NCBI GenBank assembly: GCA_910587505.1
Contig: CAJULD010000053.1
Location: forward strand, 1 to 17,856
Reading direction: 5' to 3'
DNA from: an uncultured Oscillospiraceae bacterium
GTDB lineage: Bacteria > Bacillota > Clostridia > Oscillospirales > Oscillospiraceae
Length of the DNA stretch: 17,856 nt
Positions within the stretch are counted from its first letter, which is position 1; each line of letters opens with the position of its first letter. Positions 6,085 to 12,618 of this stretch are shown here, piece by piece. The translations under genes were made by a program, and so were the position numbers. The notes under the pieces are model-generated. The model worked only from the letters and a program-made list of their open reading frames with translations, had not been told where the DNA came from and did no database searches.

Positions 6085-6444
6085 ATGACCATCAAGATTG
6101 AGCGGGGCCGGAAGAAACCCAGGCGGCGCAGGAAGAAACGCCAGAGCATTGGGTTCACCAACCGGCTTGCCCTGTATCTGATGCTGTTTTTGGCAGCAGG
6201 TCTTGCGGGCGGATTCATTCTCGCCTGGAAAAGTATTGAGTTTCAGTATATGGGCGCTCTGGCGTGTTTCACTGTGGTGTTTACCCCAGTAGGCACAGCA
6301 ATCGGTATTGTGCTGAACAGCATCGTACATAAGAGTGAGCATGAGAACACGAGTGCCGAGGGTGAAGGAATCAAGTTCGCTGCTGCGAAGGCGGCAGGAT
6401 TTTCACAAACCGAAGCCGGGGTTGAGGAGAGCCCCGCAATCTGA
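6085..6444 (+). CDS. Two-TM phage membrane protein in the lysis cassette (119 aa)
   Basis: A very basic N-terminus (GRKKPRRRRKKRQS) is followed by two hydrophobic segments (about 28-50, LALYLMLFLAAGLAGGFIL, and 54-79, FQYMGALACFTVVFTPVGTAIGIVL), then an acidic, Glu-rich soluble tail. With its place between endolysin and holin it could be a second holin, antiholin or other lysis regulator, but the family is not recognised. It starts 3 bases after the amidase stop with only a weak upstream site, so it may depend on coupling to the truncated amidase. The positive-inside rule puts both ends in the cytoplasm. Confidence 0.65.
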   Translation: MTIKIERGRKKPRRRRKKRQSIGFTNRLALYLMLFLAAGLAGGFILAWKSIEFQYMGALACFTVVFTPVGTAIGIVLNSIVHKSEHENTSAEGEGIKFAAAKAAGFSQTEAGVEESPAI

Positions 6445-6458
6445 GAGGAGGAGTAACT

Positions 6459-6797
6459 ATGAATATGGAGTGGCTGCAGCTCGTTGTATCTGTCCTCGCC
6501 GGTCTGGCAACTGCCATTCCTCTGGCTATCAAGCTGGTGGAGTATGTCCAGAAGGCCGTAAAGGAGAAGAACTGGGGCAAGGTTCTGGATATGGTCATGA
6601 AGTACATGGAAACCGCTGAAAAGAAGTTCGACAACGGTGCCGACCGTAAGGAGTGGGTTCTCGCCATGGTCAAGGCATCTTCCGAGACGGTCAACTACGA
6701 CATCGACATGGAGCGCATCAGTAAGCTCATTGATGACCTGTGCAAGATGAGCAAGAAGGTCAATGCACCTGCGGAAACCGGAGAGGCGGGTGAGTAA
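6459..6797 (+). CDS. Phage holin, LL-H-like (112 aa)
   Basis: One N-terminal membrane segment (WLQLVVSVLAGLATAIPLAIKLVEYV, residues 4-29) is followed by a long charged helical domain (KNWGKVLDMVMKYMETAEKKFDNGADRKEWVLAMVKASS) and SKLIDDLCKMSKKVN. This order, TM helix then the M..AE..F..GA.RKEWV motif and a terminal I..L..LCK-type helix, is that of the LL-H phage holin family, which makes holes that release endolysin. The start has GAGGAGG seven bases upstream. The gene lies three bases before the next one and downstream of the endolysin remnant, the usual lysis-cassette context. The gene is intact although the endolysin is not. Confidence 0.8.
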   Translation: MNMEWLQLVVSVLAGLATAIPLAIKLVEYVQKAVKEKNWGKVLDMVMKYMETAEKKFDNGADRKEWVLAMVKASSETVNYDIDMERISKLIDDLCKMSKKVNAPAETGEAGE

Positions 6798-6800
6798 GCC

Positions 6801-7232
6801 ATGAGCATTCAGGAGATTGTTGCAAGTGGCGGCGGCGCCCTGTTTATTCTGATGACCCTGATTCAGATTGCCCCAATCAAGGTCAATCCTTGGTCTAAGA
6901 TTGCGAAAGCGATTGGAAAGGCGCTAAATGGCGATGTGATGACCAAGCTGAACGAGGTGCAGGGGCGTCTGGATGAGCATATCCGCATTGACGATGAGCG
7001 CAATGCGGATGCGCACCGGGTTCAAATCCTGCGCTTCAACCGGGAGCTCTTACAGGATAACATCCCCCACACACAGGAGGACTTTATTGAGGCTCTTTCG
7101 GAGATTGACTTCTATGAGCGTTACTGTAGAGAGCACCCGGAGTATGAGAACAACCGGGCGGTGCTGGCAATCCAGAACATTGAGCGGGTGTACAGCGACA
7201 GGCTGGAGAAGCACGATTTTGGCAATGCCTAA
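6801..7232 (+). CDS. Phage lysis-region membrane-anchored protein (143 aa)
   Basis: An N-terminal hydrophobic segment (VASGGGALFILMTLIQIAPI, about 7-26) precedes a helical coiled region (MTKLNEVQGRLDEHIRIDDERNADAHR) and a conserved-looking end (FNRELLQDN, FYERYCREHPEYENNRAVLAI). Proteins with this outline often follow the holin in Clostridia prophages and may be spanin-like, holin partners or inner-membrane anchors; the role is not established. It follows the holin after 3 bases with GAGGCGGG upstream, so it is in the same operon, and is the last gene before a strong terminator. Confidence 0.7.
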   Translation: MSIQEIVASGGGALFILMTLIQIAPIKVNPWSKIAKAIGKALNGDVMTKLNEVQGRLDEHIRIDDERNADAHRVQILRFNRELLQDNIPHTQEDFIEALSEIDFYERYCREHPEYENNRAVLAIQNIERVYSDRLEKHDFGNA

Positions 7233-7239
7233 AAAAATA

Positions 7240-7279
7240 GGAGAGTTACTTGCGATTGCAGGTAGCTCTCCTTCTTTTT
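7240..7279 (+). terminator. Strong terminator ending the phage late operon
   Basis: A 14-bp stem with a G-U wobble (7240-7253 with 7258-7271) closes a GATT tetraloop and is followed by TTCTTTTT. It starts 8 bases after the last late gene and also lies at the end of the convergent gene 7607-7278, whose side has an A-run (7231-7237) upstream, so it can serve both directions. Confidence 0.85.
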
Positions 7280-7607
7280 ACGCTTTGTAGTTGGGGTTTT
7301 CAATCCACGGGCCGGACACGGGTTTTATGGAAGAAAAGAACCTGGTCTCTATGGGAAGATAGGGAATCCCGTTTTTGTGGGTCTCGGCCATAAATCTGAC
7401 ATTGGTCTGCTGGAGAACCTCAGCAATCTGCTCCTCTGTGAGCTGGTCGGTGTGCATCTCTCCCTTGGGCGGGAAAGCGCCGTCGTTTGCATGGATGGAG
7501 CAGGTGTGGGTACGTTCGGCGTCTTCTCCAAGCATTTCTTCGATGGAGCGCCAGTCTACAGACATAATTTGCCCCGCATTGATAGCCTCTACATACTTCT
7601 GTGTCAT
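7278..7607 (-). CDS. Small convergent prophage gene at the element's edge (109 aa)
   Basis: The family is not recognised. The start MTQKYVEAINAGQIMSV is supported by GAGGAGG four bases upstream. Residues 1-30 form an acidic helix; the middle holds two Cys-His-type residues (THTCSIHANDGAFPPKGEMHTDQLT), then a helix (EEQIAEVLQQTNV) and a Pro-rich beta tail. Its place, reading against the late genes between their terminator and the presumed attachment site, is typical of lysogenic-conversion or moron genes expressed from the prophage, but no function can be read from the sequence. The shared terminator separates it from the late operon. Confidence 0.65.
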   Translation of the reverse strand: MTQKYVEAINAGQIMSVDWRSIEEMLGEDAERTHTCSIHANDGAFPPKGEMHTDQLTEEQIAEVLQQTNVRFMAETHKNGIPYLPIETRFFSSIKPVSGPWIENPNYKA

Positions 7608-7612
7608 GGTAG

Positions 7613-7990
7613 CCTCCTCAAAAATCAGCGAATTGTTGTGCGTTTATAACAATATCGGGCGAGCGGTATTCTTATAAGCGTACAAGATATGTATGCGCCA
7701 GACGGCGCATCCCCTAACGGGAACTATGTCATGCTCTCAGCCAAATGGTATAAAAGTGGTATAATTCCACTTCTATTGATACTCTAAAAGGTCTCAAAAT
7801 GTTTGGGGTTCAATGGTTTTGAGGTGTTGAGTAGTATTTCCAGCGCTTTTAAATACACATGACCACCTCAATCGCCGCACAGGACGCAAAATTTGATATA
7901 GCGTTTTATTTTACCACACCCAGCCTTTTTTGGCAAGTTTCAACCGGGGAGAATTTGCCCCGTCCGCCCCCTGCGCGGGACGGCAAATCC
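7613..7990. other. Non-coding edge of the prophage / presumed attachment region
   Basis: No gene is convincing here. I see a hairpin ATGCGCC-AGAC-GGCGCAT (7693-7710), two direct copies of TGGTATAA (7746-7753 and 7757-7764), the inverted repeat AAGTGG...CCACTT (7754-7772) overlapping the second copy, and CTCAAAA...TTTTGAG (7793-7799, 7817-7823). The composition changes from AT-rich to the GC-rich chromosome across 7860-7980. This pattern of short repeats at a composition step is what a recombination site would look like, but without the other element end the core cannot be fixed. TGGTATAAT at 7757-7765 is also a possible extended -10. Confidence 0.4.
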
Positions 7991-7993
7991 CAC

Positions 7994-8022
7994 TTGCATT
8001 TCTCCTCCCAATCGCATATAAT
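7994..8022 (+). promoter_or_regulatory. Sigma-A promoter of the diguanylate cyclase gene
   Basis: TTGCAT (7994-7999) and TATAAT (8017-8022) are separated by exactly 17 bases, 80 bases upstream of the start codon at 8102. Confidence 0.75.
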
Positions 8023-8101
8023 ATCTTCCGCAAATAAAAATGGGGAGCGCGGAACGTCCCGGCCAGACAAGGGAGGCACAGTCCGCGCAAGGAGTACAGA
8101 C

Positions 8102-9031
8102 ATGGAAATGGAAAAGGAAAAAGTACTGATCGTTGACGACAGCCCCGTACAGGCCACGCAGCTGAAAAATATCCTGGGCGACGAATACGATGTCACAATG
8201 GTACATACAGCGCGGGAGGGTCTGGCCGTTGCCAGCAGTGGGGATTTCTCCCTGATTCTCCTGGACGTGGTCATGCCGGATATCGACGGCTTCATGCTGC
8301 TCAAAATGCTCCAGGAGGAGCTGATCACCCAGCACCTCCCGGTGATCCTCATCACCAGCCTGGGCGACATTGAGCACGAGCAGCGGGGGCTTACCCTGGG
8401 CGCGGTGGATTACATTGTCAAACCCTTTCACCCGCTGATCGTCAAGGCCAGGGTCCACACCCACATCAAGCTGTACCAGTACCGCAAGCAGGTGGAATTC
8501 CAGTCCATGACCGACCAGCTCACCGGCGTGGCCAACCGGCGCCGGCACGACCACTACAGCCGGATCAAGTGGCAGGAGGCCGTCCGGCTCAAGGTCCCCT
8601 TCTCCATCTGTATGTTTGACATCGACAAGTTCAAGGTGTATAACGACACCTTCGGCCATCCCGCCGGGGACAAGGTCATCGCCGGCGTAGCCCAGGCGGC
8701 CTCCTCCCTCCTGCGGCGCCCCACCGACTTCTTCGCCCGCTACGGCGGGGAGGAGTTCGTGGCCTTTCTCATGGGCGACGAGGCGGAAAAGGCTTTTGCC
8801 CACCTCAAAACCATCCGGCGCGCGGTGGAAAACCTCCATATCCCCCACAACCCGTCCGTCTCCCCGTGGGTCACCGTCAGCATCGGCGGCGTCACGGTGG
8901 TGCCCCAGATCGGCACCTCCTACGACACCTACCTGCGGATTGCGGACGCCATGCTGTACGACGCCAAGCGGTTCGGCCGGAATCAAGTGGTCTGGTCGGA
9001 CGGCAGGGCGAAGCACTGGCTGGAACGATAA
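8102..9031 (+). CDS. Response regulator with GGDEF diguanylate cyclase domain (309 aa)
   Basis: A receiver domain (about 7-125) holds the acid pocket Asp12/Asp13, phospho-acceptor Asp55 (LILLDVVMPD), Thr85 and Lys107 (VKPF). It is joined by a short linker to a GGDEF domain (about 135-300) with GGEEF at 215-219 and an intact inhibitory site RPTD at 206-209, exactly five residues before it. It should make cyclic di-GMP from two GTP in the cytoplasm when phosphorylated by a partner kinase, with product feedback inhibition; the layout equals that of PleD/WspR-type proteins. The start at 8102 is chosen for AAGGAG seven bases upstream, although the frame is open further up. It is followed after 22 bases by a PilZ gene, a natural receptor for its product. 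The kinase is not in the window. Confidence 0.92.
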   Translation: MEMEKEKVLIVDDSPVQATQLKNILGDEYDVTMVHTAREGLAVASSGDFSLILLDVVMPDIDGFMLLKMLQEELITQHLPVILITSLGDIEHEQRGLTLGAVDYIVKPFHPLIVKARVHTHIKLYQYRKQVEFQSMTDQLTGVANRRRHDHYSRIKWQEAVRLKVPFSICMFDIDKFKVYNDTFGHPAGDKVIAGVAQAASSLLRRPTDFFARYGGEEFVAFLMGDEAEKAFAHLKTIRRAVENLHIPHNPSVSPWVTVSIGGVTVVPQIGTSYDTYLRIADAMLYDAKRFGRNQVVWSDGRAKHWLER

Positions 9032-9053
9032 AAACAGCAAAGGGTGACATATC

Positions 9054-9746
9054 GTGGGAATTTTTGACGTGTTTCGAAAAAAAAACGGCGGCGAACCAGT
9101 TCCGGCGGCTCCGGTGGAGGAGGAACCCGAAATCTATTCCGGGATGCGGGTGGAGGTCACCACCCGGGACGGCCGCCTGCTCTTCACCGCCCGGCTGGTA
9201 AACCCCTCGGACGGTGTGGCGGAGCTGTACCAGTTCTCCGAATCCGCCCTTCCGCTGGATGCCGCCGAGCCTGTCCCGGTGTGTATCCGGGGCTATAATG
9301 ACCGCAGGCGCAGGGCCGTCTATATGGAGGGGACCATCTCCCCCAAGCCCAAGCACGTGTGGCAGGTCAGTGAGCTGAAGGTGATCCGCACCGGCAACGA
9401 CCGCGCTTTTTTCCGTCTGGACACGGATATTGAGGCCAGCATAACCATCTTCGGCGGCTTTGGCGCGGGAGACAAGCCCTGCCGGATGCTCAACATCAGC
9501 GTGGGCGGGGCGTGCATCACCACGGAGCATCCCCTCCGGGAGGGCGACAAGTTTCTGCTGAAGGTCAGGCTGCTGGAGGACCGGGATACCTCCGTCATGT
9601 ACTGCCAGGTGCTGCGCATCATTGAAAAGGACGGCTGCCCCCCCCAATACGGCTGCCGTTTCCTGGAGCTGACCGAGTCGGACCAGGACCGGATCACCCA
9701 GAATATCTTCGCCGCTCAGCTCAAGGAGCGCAACGGCTCCCATTGA
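9054..9746 (+). CDS. PilZ-domain cyclic di-GMP receptor, YcgR-like (230 aa)
   Basis: The gene starts at a GTG with AAAGGGTG upstream, 22 bases after the diguanylate cyclase gene, so both are likely transcribed together. Residues 25-110 form a beta-rich N-terminal domain like that of YcgR-type proteins. The PilZ domain (about 115-225) has the two c-di-GMP-binding signatures RAFFR (R117 and R121) and NISVGG (147-152). It should be a cytoplasmic effector that senses the product of the upstream cyclase; in other Firmicutes such proteins act on flagellar motors or surface polysaccharide. Which process is controlled here is not shown by the window. The first 24 residues are a charged, Pro/Glu-rich tail of no clear function. 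Confidence 0.9.
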   Translation: MGIFDVFRKKNGGEPVPAAPVEEEPEIYSGMRVEVTTRDGRLLFTARLVNPSDGVAELYQFSESALPLDAAEPVPVCIRGYNDRRRRAVYMEGTISPKPKHVWQVSELKVIRTGNDRAFFRLDTDIEASITIFGGFGAGDKPCRMLNISVGGACITTEHPLREGDKFLLKVRLLEDRDTSVMYCQVLRIIEKDGCPPQYGCRFLELTESDQDRITQNIFAAQLKERNGSH

Positions 9747-9764
9747 GCGGCGGGCCGCCCCTTC

Positions 9765-9803
9765 AAAAAAGCCAGACCGGGCCGAAAGGCCCGGTCTGTT
9801 TTG
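9765..9803. terminator. Bidirectional terminator between PilZ and lysC genes
   Basis: A perfect 10-bp stem (9774-9783 with 9788-9797) closes a GAAA tetraloop. A T-run follows on the plus strand (9799-9802) and an A-run (9765-9770) gives T residues on the minus side, so it ends both the c-di-GMP operon and the leftward lysC gene. Confidence 0.88.
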
Positions 9804-9806
9804 CGT

Positions 9807-11033
9807 TTACTGCGCGCCATTGAACTCGTCGTAGAAGCGGTCGTGGATCACCTGAACCGCCCGGTCGGCGTCGCTGATGTGCACCAGCACGGACACCTTG
9901 ATCTCGCTGGTGGAGATCATGTTGATATTGATGCCCGCGTTGAACAGCGCCTCGAACATGGCGGCGGCCACGCCGGGGTTGTTAATCATGCCCGCGCCCA
10001 CAATGGACACCTTTGCGATGTTGTCGGACACGTCGATGTGATCGAACCGGATACTGTCCCGGTTGTCCTCCAGCAGCTGGCGGGCCAGCTCCATATCCCC
10101 CTTGGCCACGGTGAAGCTGATGTCCTTGGTCTCGCTGCGGCCGATGGACTGGAGGATGATGTCCACATTCACGTTGTTTTTCGCCAGCAGCGAGAAGATT
10201 TTGAAGGCGATGCCCGGGGTGTCCTCCAGGCCTACCAGGGCCAGACGGGCCACGTTTTTGTCCTTGGCAACGCCGCTGATGTGGGATTTTTCCATAGTCT
10301 TGACGACCTCCTTAACTTTCGTACCCGGCTTGCGCTCGAAGCTGGAGAGCACCTCCAGGTTCACACCGTACCGCTTGGCCATTTCCACCGAGCGGTTGTG
10401 GAGCACCTGCGCCCCCAGCGTGGCCAGCTCCAGCATCTCGTCATAGGTGATCTCGTCCAGCTTGCGGGCGGTGGGCACCAGGCGGGGGTCCGCGGTGTAC
10501 ACGCCGTCCACGTCGGTAAAAATCTGGCACAGGTCGGCGTCCAGCGCCGCGGCGATGGCCACCGCAGACGTGTCCGAGCCGCCCCGGCCCAGGGTGGTGA
10601 TATCGTCGTACTTGTTGAGCCCCTGAAAGCCGGTGACGATGACGATGCGCCGCCTGTCCAGCTCTGTCTGGATGCGCTCCCTCTGCACCCGCTTGATGCG
10701 GGCGTTGCCATAGCCGGAGTTTGTGCGGAAGCCCGCCTGCCAGCCCGTGAGGGACACCACGGGGAAGCCCATGGCCTCAATGGCCATGGCGCACAGGGCG
10801 CAGGAGATCTGCTCCCCGGTGGACAGCAGCATATCCAGCTCCCGCTTGGAGGCGGAGGGGTTGATCTCCGCCGCCTTCTCAAGGAGGTCGTCGGTGGTGT
10901 CCCCCTGAGCGGACAGCACCGCCACCACGTCGTTCCCCTTTTGATAAGTATCGGTGATGATGCGGGCCACGTTGCGGATCTTGTCCGCGTCCGCCACGGA
11001 GGACCCGCCGAATTTTTGTACGATCAATGCCAT
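9807..11033 (-). CDS. lysC: Aspartate kinase with tandem ACT domains (408 aa)
   Basis: The enzyme phosphorylates aspartate, the first step towards lysine, threonine, methionine and diaminopimelate. The kinase domain (1-245) has KFGGSS (7-12), STGEQ with Glu74, GRGGSDTSA (149-157) and TDVDGVYTADPR (173-184). Two ACT domains follow (about 265-335 and 342-405), with the effector-type phrases DTPGIAFKIF and VSIVGAGMINNPGVAAAMF, implying feedback control by lysine and/or threonine. The length of 408 fits the Bacillus/Corynebacterium-type enzyme. The same strand carries homoserine dehydrogenase 104 bases upstream, so the two probably form one transcript. An internal start for a separate beta subunit, as in some bacteria, could exist near residue 246 but is not shown. 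No lysine riboswitch is apparent in the short gap. Confidence 0.95.
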   Translation of the reverse strand: MALIVQKFGGSSVADADKIRNVARIITDTYQKGNDVVAVLSAQGDTTDDLLEKAAEINPSASKRELDMLLSTGEQISCALCAMAIEAMGFPVVSLTGWQAGFRTNSGYGNARIKRVQRERIQTELDRRRIVIVTGFQGLNKYDDITTLGRGGSDTSAVAIAAALDADLCQIFTDVDGVYTADPRLVPTARKLDEITYDEMLELATLGAQVLHNRSVEMAKRYGVNLEVLSSFERKPGTKVKEVVKTMEKSHISGVAKDKNVARLALVGLEDTPGIAFKIFSLLAKNNVNVDIILQSIGRSETKDISFTVAKGDMELARQLLEDNRDSIRFDHIDVSDNIAKVSIVGAGMINNPGVAAAMFEALFNAGININMISTSEIKVSVLVHISDADRAVQVIHDRFYDEFNGAQ

Positions 11034-11137
11034 AGCTTGTTCATCCTTCCATGCGATTGGAAAATATGGGCCTATCCCTGACGCCCCATTTTATGCCGGC
11101 AGGCGAAAGATGGACTGACCAAATATTTGCCGCGCTT

Positions 11138-12352
11138 CTAATCCAGCGTCCGCAGGGCGCAGCGCACCTCCAGCCCCGACAGCCTCTCCTCCAGCGCGCC
11201 CTGGGTGAGTGTCCCCTCGGTGAGGCAGGCGGACTCCGTCCCGCCGCTCTCCCGCCGGGCCAGCAGCTTGCACCCCGGCAGCGCCCTGCGCAGCGCCTCG
11301 GCGGGGGCCGCCGCCCGGACGTACCACCGGCTCTCCAGCGCCTGCGTCCCGCAGGCGGCGTCCTCGCCCCCCGGCTCCCAGCTCAGGGCCTTCCGGTGCC
11401 CCATGTTGCGGGCCACGTCGATGACGTCCGCCACCACGGCGGAGGCGGTGGGCAGCTTGCCCGCCCCCCGGCCGTAGAACATCACGTCCCCAATGGCGTC
11501 GCCGCGGACAGAGATGGCGTTGAACACATCCTCCACCCCGGCCAGCGGGTTGGACTGGTCCACCAGATGGGGGGCCACATAGGCGCACACCCGGCCGTCC
11601 TCTCCCCGGATGGCCCGGCCCAGCAGCTTGATCTTTTTGCCCGCGCTCTCGGCGTAGTCCACGTCCGCCAGGGTCACCCCGGCGATGCCCTGGGTGGGCA
11701 CCTGCTCCGGGCTGATGTGCCGCCCGAAAGCGATGTCCGCCAGGATGCAGATCTTGCGGCAGGCGTCATGGCCCTCCACGTCGGCGGAGGGGTCCCGCTC
11801 GGCGTACCCCTTCTCCTGAGCCTCGGCCAGCGCCGCCTCAAAGCTCAGCCCCGCCCGGATCATCCGGGTGAGGATATAATTGGTGGTGCCGTTCAGAATC
11901 CCGTAGATCTCCAGAATTTCGTTGGCCGCCAGGCACTGGGACAGGGGCCGGATGATGGGGATGCCGCCGCCCACGCTGGCCTCAAAGAGGTAGCACACGC
12001 CCTTCTCCTTCGCCAGCTGGGTCAGCTCGTACCCGCAGGTGGCCACCAGCTCCTTGTTGGAGGTGACCACGCTCTTGCCCGCCTCCAGCGCCCGCCGGGT
12101 GAAGTCCAGGGCAATGGACGCCCCGCCGATGGTCTCCACCACGATGTCCACCTCGGGGTCGTTTTCAATCACAGAAAAGTCCTTCACAAACCGGCCCGCG
12201 AAAGGGCTGTCCGGAAAGTCCCGCACATCCAGGATATACTTCAGCCGGATCAGCCCGTCCGCCTTGCGTTCAATGCTGCTCTCGTGGCCGGTGAGCACCT
12301 CGGCCACGCCGGAGCCCACTGTGCCAAAGCCCAGAATCGCCACGTTTACCAT
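11138..12352 (-). CDS. hom: Homoserine dehydrogenase (404 aa)
   Basis: It reduces aspartate semialdehyde to homoserine, the branch towards threonine and methionine. The start MVNVAILGFGTVG (12352) has AAGGA about nine bases upstream; a longer frame to 12391 is rejected. The Rossmann motif GFGTVGSGV (8-16) binds NAD(P)H; further on come SNKELVA, EASVGGGIPII, NGTTNYILTRM and the family signature GYAERDPSADVEGHDACRK with the catalytic Asp and Lys. The last 65 residues (SRWYVRAAAPAEALRRALPG...) occupy the place of the regulatory ACT domain of Gram-positive enzymes but are short and weakly matching, so feedback by threonine may be altered. It precedes lysC on the same strand; together they set flux through the aspartate pathway. 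Confidence 0.93.
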   Translation of the reverse strand: MVNVAILGFGTVGSGVAEVLTGHESSIERKADGLIRLKYILDVRDFPDSPFAGRFVKDFSVIENDPEVDIVVETIGGASIALDFTRRALEAGKSVVTSNKELVATCGYELTQLAKEKGVCYLFEASVGGGIPIIRPLSQCLAANEILEIYGILNGTTNYILTRMIRAGLSFEAALAEAQEKGYAERDPSADVEGHDACRKICILADIAFGRHISPEQVPTQGIAGVTLADVDYAESAGKKIKLLGRAIRGEDGRVCAYVAPHLVDQSNPLAGVEDVFNAISVRGDAIGDVMFYGRGAGKLPTASAVVADVIDVARNMGHRKALSWEPGGEDAACGTQALESRWYVRAAAPAEALRRALPGCKLLARRESGGTESACLTEGTLTQGALEERLSGLEVRCALRTLD

Positions 12353-12453
12353 CGCACACTCATTCCTTCCCGGGGACGCCCCATTCCCCATATAGCTTGC
12401 CCGCGTTCAGCCCGCTGCCGGGGCAAAAACCCGAATATTTTGAACTTCTTTAG

Positions 12454-12482
12454 AATATATCACGACTTTGGCCCCTTGGCAA
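12454..12482 (-). promoter_or_regulatory. Probable hom promoter
   Basis: On the minus strand TTGCCA (12482-12477) and TATATT (12459-12454) are 17 bases apart, about 100 bases upstream of the hom start. The leader between them and the gene holds no clear T-box or riboswitch that I can recognise. Confidence 0.6.
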
Positions 12483-12559
12483 TCGTCAACCTCCCTGCTT
12501 TTTCACCAAACCTGCCCCCCGGGCCGGCCAATTCTTTGGCACAATGAAGGAACCGGCAC

Positions 12560-12595
12560 AAAAACGACCGCCCGGCGGGTCTCCGCCGGGCGGTC
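12560..12595 (-). terminator. Terminator of the penicillin-binding protein gene
   Basis: A perfect 13-bp GC-rich stem (12566-12578 with 12583-12595) closes a four-base loop; on the minus strand it is followed by GTTTTTG. It lies 24 bases past the stop of the leftward gene ending at 12619. Confidence 0.88.
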
Positions 12596-12618
12596 TCGCA
12601 GGGTTCTCCAGAACTCTT

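Noticed and set aside
7608..7990. tRNA gene fragment as attachment site
   Set aside because: I looked for a TTC-loop and CCA end near the prophage edge and saw none.
7940..9040. Leftward 366-codon frame opposite the diguanylate cyclase
   Set aside because: The plus strand encodes an unmistakable receiver-GGDEF protein; the minus frame is a shadow.
9801..11081. Rightward 426-codon frame opposite lysC
   Set aside because: Antisense to a clear aspartate kinase with all motifs; composition is that of a GC-rich mirror frame.
11051..12547. Rightward 498-codon frame opposite hom
   Set aside because: Antisense to homoserine dehydrogenase and rich in Ala/Pro/His/Gly without any recognisable motif.
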